A stretch of 15,041 nt of DNA from Planctomycetota bacterium (GCA_021776885.1 JAJFFA010000270.1:1-15041); one strand, 5' to 3'. Numbered from the stretch's first letter, positions 1-7,859 are shown. Notes: generated by a model not told the origin, from the letters alone. Numbers and translations: made by a program.

Positions 1-996
1 CACGCGCAGCCGAGCCGTCGCCTGATCGCCGTCCGCGACACTCTCGAGCAGGGCTGCGACCTTGCTACGCCGCGGTCGCCGGATCAGGGCCAGCTGGAGC
101 CACTTGCCGAGGGCGACCGCCAGGGCGGCGGAGGCCAGGGCCAAGATGGGCCACATGACCTCTCCTCCCTTCTTGACCTCGTCGAGCAGGCTTTCCTGGG
201 TCGCTGCGATCTTGTGCGCGTTGCCCAGGGTCGGATCGAGGGGCAGTGAGCCGGTCCGCGTCGACACCGCAAGCCTCGCCGCCTCGGCCTCGCGGGCGTC
301 GGGGAACGGGGCAACGGTCGGCTCGAGGGAGCCCAGGTGCTGCTGGGCCAGGCCCACCGCTTGCCCGTCGTTGGCCAGGAACAGAGCCGAGGGGCCGACC
401 AGCAGAAAGGTGCCTTCGCCCACGAGTCCGTCAGGAAGCACGGCGCGGCCTTCGAATGTGGCGCCACCCAGGGCGAGCTCGAGACGCTCCAGGGACGTGT
501 CGAGCAGCAGGGCCTGGCGCTCGAAGACGACTCGCGCCTCGAGGTTCGTGTCGTCCGGGGCGAGCTTGGCGGCTCCGAGGACGGCCTCGTAGCGTTGCAG
601 CTCGGCGATGTGCAGGTCGGACTCGAAGCTGCGTGTGTAGTCTCCGAGCAGACTGCCGAGGTAGCTGGCCTGTTCCTCGCCGTACTGAATGTCGCGCTGC
701 AGGTTGGCCAGCCCCAGGGCGCTCTGGTCGGAGCGCCGGGTCGTCTCCTGGAACAGGGCGCGGGTGGAGCTCAGCTCGGCTTCGAGGTCGCGCAGCTGGC
801 GTCCCATGGGCACCTTCTCCGCCGCGATCTCCGCGCGCAGGCTCGCCAGCTCCGCGAGGCTCCGCCCGAGGTCTGAGACGACGCTCGCGCTAGCCTCCTC
901 GAAGGTCCGTGATTGAGACGGCTCGGGAGCCTGTGCAGCGGACGTAGCGCTGGCGAGGGCCAGGAGCGCAGTCGGTCGTAGAACGCTGAAGGACAT
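1..996 (-). CDS. TtpC-like MotA/TolQ/ExbB proton-channel protein with periplasmic coiled-coil N-terminus (partial, 3' end outside window)
   Basis: The open frame runs from ATG at 996 to the left edge, giving 332 residues with no stop. It begins with a secretion-type signal (MSFSVLRPTALLALASATSA). A Glu/Arg/Leu-rich helical coiled-coil stretch follows (about residues 30-170), then a small beta-rich segment with FEGRAVLPDG and GEGTFLLVGPSALF (about 180-210). Next comes a GGEVMWPILALA hydrophobic segment (about 277-305) followed by RRPRR. This layout matches the long ExbB-like proteins (TtpC type) of TonB2 systems, in which the first membrane helix of the MotA/TolQ/ExbB domain comes after a periplasmic coiled coil. 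The remaining channel helices lie outside the window. The start overlaps the stop of the DUF3450 gene by one base (TGATG), indicating translational coupling. Expected role, by family: part of the proton-driven motor that energises TonB. The family call rests on layout and neighbours as much as on motifs, because most of the channel domain is missing. Confidence 0.78.
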   Translation of the reverse strand, partial: MSFSVLRPTALLALASATSAAQAPEPSQSRTFEEASASVVSDLGRSLAELASLRAEIAAEKVPMGRQLRDLEAELSSTRALFQETTRRSDQSALGLANLQRDIQYGEEQASYLGSLLGDYTRSFESDLHIAELQRYEAVLGAAKLAPDDTNLEARVVFERQALLLDTSLERLELALGGATFEGRAVLPDGLVGEGTFLLVGPSALFLANDGQAVGLAQQHLGSLEPTVAPFPDAREAEAARLAVSTRTGSLPLDPTLGNAHKIAATQESLLDEVKKGGEVMWPILALASAALAVALGKWLQLALIRRPRRSKVAALLESVADGDQATARLRV

Positions 997-1865
997 CACT
1001 CTTCCTCCTCGCCCGACGCATCCGCCGCGGGCAGAGCCGCCGGGGCCACGGCGCCCAGGGGCAGGGAAACGAAGGCGGCGGGCTCGGTGTTCTCCATGAT
1101 CTGGATCGCGCGGCGAATCTCGGCCGCCGAGGCGTCAGCGGGCGTCCAGCCCCAGGTCCCAGCGTGGGCGTCTCCGACGCCGGCCGCCCCGTCGTCCGCC
1201 GTCACGTAGTAGCCCTTGCCGATGCCGACGTAGAGCGCAGCCACCTCGGCCGAGGTGCCGTCCGCCAGGGCGAGCACCTCGCTCGCCACGCAGATCTGAC
1301 CCTGGAAGTCGTTGACCGCGTTCAGGATCCCCACGACGTTCTGGTAGCGCTCGGAGAGCGACGCCTGCGTACCGCCGGGGTTGGCGGGAAAGCGCTGACT
1401 CAGGGGCCTGACCCGCTCACGGAGTGGGTCGGGTAGGCGTGGGAGCAGCCGCCGCGTGCGCGTCTCGAGACCCACGACCCGCTCGCTCAGGGCCTCGGCG
1501 TCGGCCCGCAGGGACTCATTGCGCTGCTCGAGCTCCGCGCGCTTGTCGTCCGTCTCGTGGATCCCATCCTCGGCGGCCGCGATGCGCTCGCGTAGAGAAG
1601 CGATCTCGCCCTGCACCATGGCGATGCGGTCCTCGAGCACCTCGCGACCCAGAGTCCAGTCCTGACGCTCCCTGGAGATCAGGCGCCGGGTCTCGACCCA
1701 GCGCTCGAGGGCGTCGCGCGTCATCTCGACTGCACTCCCGCGGGTTTCGCCCACGGCGGAGGGCTCATCGGTAGTGCCGGACTCCTGGGGCGCGGCGGCC
1801 GCGACCAGTGCCAGGCTGCCTATCCAGGCCGCCAGTGGGCCGAGGGTGCGTATCGCTTGCTTCAT
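996..1865 (-). CDS. DUF3450 family secreted coiled-coil protein (TonB-system accessory)
   Basis: This is a 289-residue protein with an N-terminal signal peptide (MKQAIRTLGPLAAWIGSLAL, cleavage probably near AAA-APQ). A long coiled coil follows (about residues 75-140, rich in E/R/L), then a conserved C-terminal half with ERYQNVVGILNAVNDFQ and YVGIGKGYYVTADD, followed by G-W-G-W. The WVETRRLISRERQDW segment at about 56-70 and these C-terminal motifs are characteristic of DUF3450 proteins. In Proteobacteria these are encoded directly before TtpC-type ExbB genes in TonB2 operons. They are thought to act in the periplasm with the energising complex, but their biochemical role is not well defined. 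I chose ATG 1865 over the upstream in-frame GTG at 1877 because the GTG lies inside a strong Shine-Dalgarno, AGGTGGAG. The gene lies 20 bp after the receptor stop and overlaps the next gene by 1 bp, so the three appear to form one operon. The C-terminus is acidic (GEEEE). Confidence 0.85.
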   Translation of the reverse strand: MKQAIRTLGPLAAWIGSLALVAAAAPQESGTTDEPSAVGETRGSAVEMTRDALERWVETRRLISRERQDWTLGREVLEDRIAMVQGEIASLRERIAAAEDGIHETDDKRAELEQRNESLRADAEALSERVVGLETRTRRLLPRLPDPLRERVRPLSQRFPANPGGTQASLSERYQNVVGILNAVNDFQGQICVASEVLALADGTSAEVAALYVGIGKGYYVTADDGAAGVGDAHAGTWGWTPADASAAEIRRAIQIMENTEPAAFVSLPLGAVAPAALPAADASGEEEE

Positions 1866-1871
1866 TTGTTT

Positions 1872-1879
1872 CTCCACCT
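1872..1879 (-). promoter_or_regulatory. Ribosome binding site of the DUF3450 gene
   Basis: The minus strand reads AGGTGGAG, six bases before ATG 1865. This near-consensus Shine-Dalgarno decides the start: the in-frame GTG at 1877 is part of it and is therefore unlikely to be the initiation codon. Confidence 0.75.
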
Positions 1880-1885
1880 AAGTGC

Positions 1886-4834
1886 TCAGAAGCTGATGTT
1901 GAGCCCAATCGTGAACTCGACGCCGGTCGTAAAAGAGGATTGCGGCGCGTCGGCACCGATGTACTGAGAGCGGTAGACCTGCTCGATGCGCGGGTTCGTC
2001 AGGTTCTTGGCCTGGAGTTGGAGCGTCACCCCGTCCGCCAGGCGCTGGGAGAGGCTCGCGTTCAGCGTCCCGAACTCGAGGGCGTAGATGTTCGGGACGA
2101 AGTTGCCGCCGTCCTGGCCGGCTCCGGCTACCAGGGTGTCGCCGCGCACCGTGTAGAAGACCGAGGCCTGGGTCCCGCTGAGCTCGCGGTCGTACGTCAA
2201 GTAGACGTTGTAGAGGTGCTCCGGTGCACCGGTCGCGTCGCGCGTCGACATGGGCGCCTGGATGTTCGGCAGGTCGAACTGGGCTACCTCGTCCCCGGGC
2301 AGGACCACCGACGAGTCGATGAGCGTTACGTTGCCGCCCAGGGCGACCCCGCTCAGGGGATCCCAGAGGCGTGCCAGGTCCTGTCGTGCCTCGACCTCGA
2401 AACCGGACAGCTCGCCGCTGGTGTAGTTGACCGGAGTCGTGAAGACGAAGTCGAGGGGTCGCTGAACGTACTCGATCGGGTCGTTGATCTTCTTGAGGAA
2501 CCAGGAGAGGGAGAGCAGTCCACCCTCGTAGGGCCGGTAGTCGAGGCGCAGGTCGTAGTTCGTCAGCTCGCTCAGGCCCAGCTCGGGGTTGCCGATGAAG
2601 ACCGGGCCACCGAGGAACTCCTGCTGGATGATCGGCGTCAGCTCCTTGAAGGTCTGGCGTGCGACCGTTTCGGCGTAGGCTGCCCGCAGCGTCCATCGCT
2701 CGCTGGGTTCATAGATCAAGGAGAGGGCCGGCAGCGTGTCGTCCTGGCTAAAGAAGACATCTGCGTCCCCTGGGTTCAGGGCCACAACGGTGGGGTCGCC
2801 CGGGGGTATCCATGTCGCCCCCGATTCCGGATCGTTGATAATGTCGATCTGGGTCGACTCGAAGCGCGCCCCCCCGATCAAGGTCAGCTCCTCGTTCAGC
2901 GGCAGGTCGGCCATCCCGTACCAGGCGCTGATGCGCTGGTCGCCGCGGTAGTCGACGTCGAACAGCGACTCCGAGATCGGGTGGTCCTCGTCGTCGAAGG
3001 CGCGGATCCAGGGAGTCTCGAAATCGCCCTCGAAGGTCGACGTGTCGCCGAAGTTGCTGAACGTGTCCTGGTCGAAGTCGCGACCGACGCGGTCGTCGAA
3101 GCGCCCCAGCTTCACGTACCCCTCCTCGCCGCTCCATTGCTCAAAGGGCAGCTCGAGGGCCAGGCTGGCCTGGCTGCTGTCCTCCTCGATCGACTTGTAG
3201 ATACGCTGGAAGTTGCCCAGATTGAAGTTAGCGCCCGGCTTGAAGGCTTCCCAGGTCGGGGGGATGATCCCGCGCTGGGGTTTCCAGAGGCCGCCAAACT
3301 GGCGCTTGTCCGGCTGGTCGAGGTTCGCGAAGCTCCGGGACAGGGTCCAGTCGAGCACGGGGCGCCCGAAGATCCAGCCGCCCTCGAAGGGCAGCTTGTG
3401 CTCCCCGGCGAGCTGCAGCGAACCTGCCGTGCGCTCCGTGTACTCGAGGGTGTCGGTGCGCAGGTAGGGCGCCTGATCCGGAAGGTCGTGACCGGGTGTG
3501 TTCGGGTCGTCCGGGTCGTAGCCGGGGGAGAAGAACTCCTTGCCGCGGGTATCCGTCGCCAGGGTCGCCTTGTCCTCGGCCGTGTGGGAGTACAAGTAGG
3601 CCAGGCTCAGGGCGTGGTCCTCGTTCTCGAGCCCCAGGGTTCCCAGCCCGCCCCACTGCACGGAGCGCGAGGCCTGGGTCACGTCGAACAGCGCAGTCTG
3701 GAAGCTCTCGTTGTCCTGGAACTGGTTGCGTTTCGGCGTCGGTCGGTCGCCGGGGCTCTCGACCCACAGCTGGTCGTTGCGCCCGTTGTCGTAGAAGGAG
3801 CTGTCGCGCTCGTAGAACAGGCTCGCGAAGCCGCCGAAGGTCCAGCCGTTGTCCAGCTCCAGGCGATCGCCGAAGGCCACGGACCACTTGGAGTCGATGG
3901 GGGCCTCGCGCGTGGTCGTCCCCGCGGCGCCGTCCCAGTTGGAGCCGAGCCGATCGAGCTGGGGCGCGCGGGTGTCCGCCTCGCGTCCAAAGTCGCCGAC
4001 CCCGCCTCCGTCGTAGGTCAAAAAGTCGTTCCGCCCGGTGACCTGGGAGTTGTAACTCGTCTGCAGCTTGAGCGTTGCTACGCGCTCATCAGGGATTCCC
4101 TCGAGGCGCACGTCGACCGCGCCCCCGGATGCGTCCCCCTGCTGATCGGGCGTGAAGGTCTTCGAGACCTGGATGCTCTCGATCACCGCGGAAGGAAACT
4201 GGTCGAGCTCGGCGGCGCGGGTGTTCTCGTCCGCGGAGGGCAGGCGCACGCCGTTGATCTGGGAGCTGACGTAGCGATCGGGGAGGCCGCGGATCACGGC
4301 GAAGCGGCCGTCCTGCACCGTCGCGCCCGCCACCAGCCGCAGGGCGCTCGCGGCGTCGCTGGCGCCGGCCCGGCTCATGAGCTCCGAGCTGATCGAGTCC
4401 AAGAGGGCGGGGCTTTCCAGGCGCAGCGCGAGGAGCGCGGCCTCGGACCCTGACCCGAGCCCCAGGGCATCCTCAACTACGAACTCGTCCATGTCGACGA
4501 ACTCGCCGGCCAGGGAGACTTCGATTTCCGTCAGTTGCCCAGCCCGGACGATGACCTCGGTCCGCACCTGGCGCGCGTAGCCCTGCCTGGCGAAGATCAG
4601 GGTGTAGCGGCCCGCGGGCACGTCCGAAATCACCCAGGTGCCCTGGTCCGTCGTCGTCGCGTTGCGCGACACTTCGACCAAAGTCACCCGCGCTGCGGGC
4701 AGCGGAACTCGAAAGTCGCCGTCCAGTACCTGACCACGCAGGGAGCCGAGCTGTTCGCTCTGGGCCAAGGCCGGGGTGAGTAGACAGAGGGTCGCGATGA
4801 GAGGCCTCCACCACAAGTGGGTGCGGGAGGTCAC
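1886..4834 (-). CDS. TonB-dependent outer-membrane receptor with N-terminal carboxypeptidase-regulatory-like domain
   Basis: This 982-residue protein starts at a GTG. A signal peptide spans about residues 1-24 (ending LTPALAQ). A carboxypeptidase-D regulatory-like beta-sandwich follows at about 28-110 (LRGQVLDG, TTDQGTWVISDVPAGRYTL). A candidate TonB box, DMDEFVVE, lies at 114-121. The plug covers about 140-245 and includes VIRGLPDRYVSSQINGVRLP, DQFPSAVIESIQVSKTFTPD and a GDASGGAVDV segment. The rest is a beta-barrel ending in GVEFTIGLNISF, with the terminal Phe typical of outer-membrane barrels. By family, it imports a scarce ligand (iron complex, cobalamin, glycan or similar) using TonB energy; the ligand cannot be read from the sequence. 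An in-frame TGA at 4847-4849 lies 12 bp upstream of the GTG, so no earlier start is possible, and no clear Shine-Dalgarno is visible. It is the first gene of the operon with the DUF3450 and TtpC-like genes, which suggests a dedicated receptor-motor pair. A long open frame on the opposite strand is a shadow. Confidence 0.93.
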   Translation of the reverse strand: MTSRTHLWWRPLIATLCLLTPALAQSEQLGSLRGQVLDGDFRVPLPAARVTLVEVSRNATTTDQGTWVISDVPAGRYTLIFARQGYARQVRTEVIVRAGQLTEIEVSLAGEFVDMDEFVVEDALGLGSGSEAALLALRLESPALLDSISSELMSRAGASDAASALRLVAGATVQDGRFAVIRGLPDRYVSSQINGVRLPSADENTRAAELDQFPSAVIESIQVSKTFTPDQQGDASGGAVDVRLEGIPDERVATLKLQTSYNSQVTGRNDFLTYDGGGVGDFGREADTRAPQLDRLGSNWDGAAGTTTREAPIDSKWSVAFGDRLELDNGWTFGGFASLFYERDSSFYDNGRNDQLWVESPGDRPTPKRNQFQDNESFQTALFDVTQASRSVQWGGLGTLGLENEDHALSLAYLYSHTAEDKATLATDTRGKEFFSPGYDPDDPNTPGHDLPDQAPYLRTDTLEYTERTAGSLQLAGEHKLPFEGGWIFGRPVLDWTLSRSFANLDQPDKRQFGGLWKPQRGIIPPTWEAFKPGANFNLGNFQRIYKSIEEDSSQASLALELPFEQWSGEEGYVKLGRFDDRVGRDFDQDTFSNFGDTSTFEGDFETPWIRAFDDEDHPISESLFDVDYRGDQRISAWYGMADLPLNEELTLIGGARFESTQIDIINDPESGATWIPPGDPTVVALNPGDADVFFSQDDTLPALSLIYEPSERWTLRAAYAETVARQTFKELTPIIQQEFLGGPVFIGNPELGLSELTNYDLRLDYRPYEGGLLSLSWFLKKINDPIEYVQRPLDFVFTTPVNYTSGELSGFEVEARQDLARLWDPLSGVALGGNVTLIDSSVVLPGDEVAQFDLPNIQAPMSTRDATGAPEHLYNVYLTYDRELSGTQASVFYTVRGDTLVAGAGQDGGNFVPNIYALEFGTLNASLSQRLADGVTLQLQAKNLTNPRIEQVYRSQYIGADAPQSSFTTGVEFTIGLNISF

Positions 4835-5147
4835 GTTCGGAGTCGTTCAGCGTGGGGGGGGAGCACGTGACTCGATTCGTCAGGATCCTCGGCCCAGCAG
4901 GGATGTCTGCCATTGGGCCGGCTCGACGGCCCAAGGAGGGGGCTGGCCGGCGATGCGGCGAGGAGTCTAGGAGTGCAAGATCAACGCACGGTCAACGTGC
5001 GATGGAACGCGCCTGAAGCGTTGATCAAGGCTCGGATGGCCGTGCCGATCCCACGCGAAAGGGGGCGCGCAGCGTTGAGCTTGTATTGATGCAGGCTTCA
5101 CTCAGAGACCACTCGACCTCTGCGCGCCCACGGCGGATGGTCTCGCC
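4835..5147. promoter_or_regulatory. Divergent intergenic region with clustered CGTTGA sites
   Basis: This 313-bp stretch separates the TonB receptor (minus) from the kelch lipoprotein (plus) and must hold both promoters. CGTTGA occurs four times: on the minus strand at 4981-4986 and 4992-4997 (an 11-bp step), and on the plus strand at 5019-5024 and 5073-5078. Two overlapping inverted repeats are present: GATCAACGC/GCGTTGATC (4979-4987 and 5018-5026), and the hairpin CGCACG-GTCAA-CGTGCG (4985-5001). A run of eight G lies at 4854-4861, within the receptor leader. I found no convincing sigma70 or sigma54 promoter; a minus-strand TTGACC with TAGACT about 20 bp downstream is too widely spaced to call. 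I infer an operator for a shared regulator, of unknown identity. Confidence 0.5.
4979..5026. repeat. Overlapping inverted repeats, candidate operator or attenuator
   Basis: The outer arms GATCAACGC (4979-4987) and GCGTTGATC (5018-5026) are a perfect 9-bp inverted repeat with a 30-bp loop. The inner hairpin CGCACG/CGTGCG (4985-4990 and 4996-5001) has a 5-base loop. It shares three bases with the left outer arm, so as RNA the two folds would exclude each other. As DNA, the outer arms could be a dyad site for a dimeric regulator. Confidence 0.5.
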
Positions 5148-6188
5148 ATGAACCAGCTGAGTTCAATGAACATCGTGGTCTTCGCGCTCCTCCTTCTAGT
5201 CGCGCTCGCTTGCTCGGCGGAGCGCACCCCGCCTAGGAGCTTGCGCGACCCGAGCCTGGCGGCGACCTACGACCGCGATCGTCAGTTGACCGTGTTGTTC
5301 GGCAGCCGCGATGGCGAACCCGGGAACCAGACCTTCGAGCTCGGCGCGGCCGGCGGCTTCTTGCAGCGCGCCAGCGACGGGCTCGCGGCCCGCGAGGGGC
5401 ACGCCTTGGCCTTCGACAGCACTCGCAGCGTCACGACCCTTTTCGGTGGCTTCCGCGGCTTCGGCGTCTACGACGGCGAGACCTGGGAATGGGATGGAAC
5501 CCGTTGGACGCAGGTCGCGACCACAGGACCCTCGCCGCGCTACAGCCCGGGCATGGCTTTCGACCCGCTACGCGGTCAGACCGTGCTCTTCGGCGGACGC
5601 ACGGCGGGCGGCCTGAGCAACGAAACCTGGCTCTGGGACGGCGCGACCTGGACCCAGTCCTTCGCCTCCGGACCGACGTTCAGGAACAGGCACGCGATGG
5701 TCTTCGATTCGTCGCGGGGCCTGACCGTGCTCTTCGGAGGCTACGGGGGCGGTGGCAGCTCCGCTGGCAAGCCGACCAATGATACGTACGAGTGGGATGG
5801 ACTGGGCTGGACTCGCCGCGACCCCGCGACACTTCCTTCCCGACGTAGCCTGCACGCCATGGCTTTCGACGCGCTACGCGGCGTGAGCGTGCTGTTCGGT
5901 GGCCACGACGGTGCCTTCGACGGGGAGACCTGGGAGTGGGACGGGGTCGACTGGGCCCTGCGCGCGACGAGCGGTCCCTCGCCCCGCGTCAACCCTGCGA
6001 TGGCCTTCGACGAGCAGCTGGGAGTGACCATCCTTGCCGGTGGGTTCGACGGGAACGACCACCTCGATGATCTCTGGCACTGGGACGGGACGACCTGGGC
6101 GCGGCGGGCCGCCGCGGCGGCGGGCGGACCGCCGACCCACGACGACTGGGTGATCTACCGCTTCGAGCCCATCGATCCTGTGCGCTGA
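5148..6188 (+). CDS. Kelch-repeat propeller lipoprotein
   Basis: This 346-residue protein has a hydrophobic signal ending in VALAC (Cys22), a probable lipoprotein signal although Leu at the -2 position is not ideal. The +2 Ser would favour the outer membrane. About six repeats of 45-48 residues follow, with the pattern P-x-R-x-x-x-A-M-A-F-D, then V-L-F-G-G, then E-T-W-E-W-D-G-x-x-W. Examples lie near residues 84-127, 133-175, 181-228, 234-278 and 282-325, with a degenerate copy at 35-75. This is the bacterial kelch/galactose-oxidase-like propeller type. Such domains usually bind proteins or glycans, and no catalytic residues are apparent. The gene diverges from the TonB receptor across the CGTTGA region and converges on the FG-GAP gene with a 21-bp gap. 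A second in-frame ATG at 5166 would give a shorter signal peptide and cannot be excluded, because the Shine-Dalgarno is weak for both. Confidence 0.85.
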   Translation: MNQLSSMNIVVFALLLLVALACSAERTPPRSLRDPSLAATYDRDRQLTVLFGSRDGEPGNQTFELGAAGGFLQRASDGLAAREGHALAFDSTRSVTTLFGGFRGFGVYDGETWEWDGTRWTQVATTGPSPRYSPGMAFDPLRGQTVLFGGRTAGGLSNETWLWDGATWTQSFASGPTFRNRHAMVFDSSRGLTVLFGGYGGGGSSAGKPTNDTYEWDGLGWTRRDPATLPSRRSLHAMAFDALRGVSVLFGGHDGAFDGETWEWDGVDWALRATSGPSPRVNPAMAFDEQLGVTILAGGFDGNDHLDDLWHWDGTTWARRAAAAAGGPPTHDDWVIYRFEPIDPVR

Positions 6189-6209
6189 AGGCGGCGGTGC
6201 GCCCAGCCG

Positions 6210-7859
6210 TCAGGGCAGAAACGTCAGCGCATAGGCGCTCGAGAGGTTGAAGCCGCTGGCGCAGGGCCCGCCCGGGTCGCGGAACCAGCTCTGGAAGTTG
6301 AGCGTGGTTCCGGCGCCGAGGCCGAGCTGGGCGGCGAGCCCCGGGCCCTGGGTGGCGCGGCCCTGGGCGTTCGATTGCAGCGGCGGGAGCCGGCGCAGGC
6401 TGCCGCCGAAGCAGCGCTTGCCGTCGCCGAAGGGCGCCTCCATGGGGGTCGGCCCGGCGAAGATCAAGCCCGGCTTGTTCGCGGGCATGCCGTCGGCGAT
6501 GAGCACCATGTCGTCGCCGGTCACCGACGCCGAACCCACGCCGAGCAGGATCGCGCCCCGACCGCTCGAGTTCGCGCAGCCGGCCTCGAGGTCGTCGTTG
6601 GCGCAAGGGCAGGCGTTGCCGAAGCAGTACGGGGTTCCCGGACGGGCGACGGAGTACGCATAGGCGGACCCGACGTTCTGCTCGGCATGGTCGTCCAGGT
6701 GCGCGCTGAGGACGACGCGCGCTCCATCGATCAGGGCCGTGCCGCCGAGCTGGTCGTGGAACTCGGGGTCGCTGGCGGCGAGCCTCTGCACCTCGTACCA
6801 GCGCGTGCCCGGGCGCTCGAAGACGTAGGCCACGCCCGAGTCGATCCCCGTCGCGCCCGTCCGGGCGCCGACCACGCAGCGCGTCCCGTCGACCGCGAGG
6901 GAGATACCGAAGCCGTCGTGATCCATGCGCTCGCTCGGGATGAGCGTCTCGCCCGCCACCCAGCCCTGGGCGCCGCGGGCATAGGAGTGGACCTCGCCAC
7001 GGTCGTCGTCGCCGGGCGTGAACAGGGCCACGAAGACCTCGTTGCCCTGGACCGCCAGGGCGTGTCCAAAGGCGTCGTGGGCCGACGGCAGCGGTGCCTC
7101 GAAGGCCGCCTGCTCGAGCCAGGTCGCGCCCTGGCGCGCGAAGAAGTAGGCCGACCCGGGGGCGAAGCTCATGTGCCGGTCGGTGGGGGCTCCGACGGCG
7201 ATCGTGTCGCCGTCGATCGCCACCGTACCGAAGTGGTCGAGGCCGACGCCGTCGCTGGCCAGGAGCTTCTGGGTCTCGAGCCAGGCTGCGCCGTTGCGCT
7301 CGAAGACGTAGGCCGCCCCGGCGTTGTGCCCCAGGGCATCCGCGCGCGGAGCCCCGATCACGGCCGTGTCGCCGCTGAGCGCGACGTGCTTGCCGAAGTC
7401 GTCGCGCGCTGCGCCGTCGCTGGACACGAGCTTGGCGCCCTCGACCCAGACGCCGCCGACGCGCTCGTAGGGGTAGACCGCGCCGGCGTCCGTGCCGAGC
7501 TGGTCGTCGCCGGGAGCGCCGACCAGGAGCAGGTTGCCCTCCAGTGCGACCGCGGACCCGAAGCGATCGAACAGGGAGAGGCCGGCGGCCTCGAGCTTGT
7601 CCGTCTCGACCCAGGCCACGCCGTTGTGCGCGAAGACGTAGACCGCGCCGTTGTCCGCGCCCGGGGAGCCGACGACGAGGGTGTTCCCCGAGAGGCTGGC
7701 GGAGCTACCGAAGGCGTCGAACTCTGCGCCGTCCGAGGCGACGAACTTCTGCGACTCGGTGAAGAAGGGGGTCTCGGAGCTCTGGGCAGCGAGCGGGGCG
7801 GCGCCGAGGACCAGGGCCAGGTGGGTGATCGCCGAGGGGGTGCTGGGGCGCAGACTCAT
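6210..7859 (-). CDS. Secreted FG-GAP seven-repeat propeller protein with Cys-rich planctomycete-type C-terminal domain
   Basis: This 549-residue protein has a signal peptide (THLALVLGAAPLAAQ, cleavage near residue 25). Seven repeats of about 50 residues cover 38-405, each built like LxASDGAxxDxFGxxVAxxGDTxVVGAPxxD, then GAAYVFxRxGxxWxE. Seven such units suggest one seven-bladed beta-propeller of integrin-alpha/FG-GAP type. Residues 410-549 form a separate domain with six cysteines (C412, C417, C419, C428, C483, C533), TPYCFGNACPCANDD and FQSWFRDPGGPC. I recognise this as a recurring C-terminal module of secreted planctomycete proteins. Its function is unknown; three disulfides and a surface-anchoring or sorting role are inferences. 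I chose ATG 7859 over an upstream in-frame TTG at 7898 because it gives a compact signal peptide. The gene sits 110 bp downstream of the preceding same-strand gene, so it may have its own promoter. Confidence 0.85.
   Translation of the reverse strand: MSLRPSTPSAITHLALVLGAAPLAAQSSETPFFTESQKFVASDGAEFDAFGSSASLSGNTLVVGSPGADNGAVYVFAHNGVAWVETDKLEAAGLSLFDRFGSAVALEGNLLLVGAPGDDQLGTDAGAVYPYERVGGVWVEGAKLVSSDGAARDDFGKHVALSGDTAVIGAPRADALGHNAGAAYVFERNGAAWLETQKLLASDGVGLDHFGTVAIDGDTIAVGAPTDRHMSFAPGSAYFFARQGATWLEQAAFEAPLPSAHDAFGHALAVQGNEVFVALFTPGDDDRGEVHSYARGAQGWVAGETLIPSERMDHDGFGISLAVDGTRCVVGARTGATGIDSGVAYVFERPGTRWYEVQRLAASDPEFHDQLGGTALIDGARVVLSAHLDDHAEQNVGSAYAYSVARPGTPYCFGNACPCANDDLEAGCANSSGRGAILLGVGSASVTGDDMVLIADGMPANKPGLIFAGPTPMEAPFGDGKRCFGGSLRRLPPLQSNAQGRATQGPGLAAQLGLGAGTTLNFQSWFRDPGGPCASGFNLSSAYALTFLP

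Noticed and set aside
337..876. Plus-strand open frame opposite the TtpC-like gene
   Set aside because: The minus strand is open without a stop from 996 to the window edge, with a signal peptide, coiled coil and membrane helix; the plus frame is its shadow.
1808..4453. 881-codon plus-strand open frame opposite the TonB receptor
   Set aside because: It lies fully antisense to a receptor with unmistakable plug and barrel motifs. Its protein is a low-complexity V/R/G/L/E mix without domains, as expected from a GC-rich antisense frame.
6189..6240. Possible terminator between the convergent kelch and FG-GAP genes
   Set aside because: The only good stem (AGCGC/GCGCT near 6220-6235) lies inside the FG-GAP coding end, and no U-tract follows on either strand.
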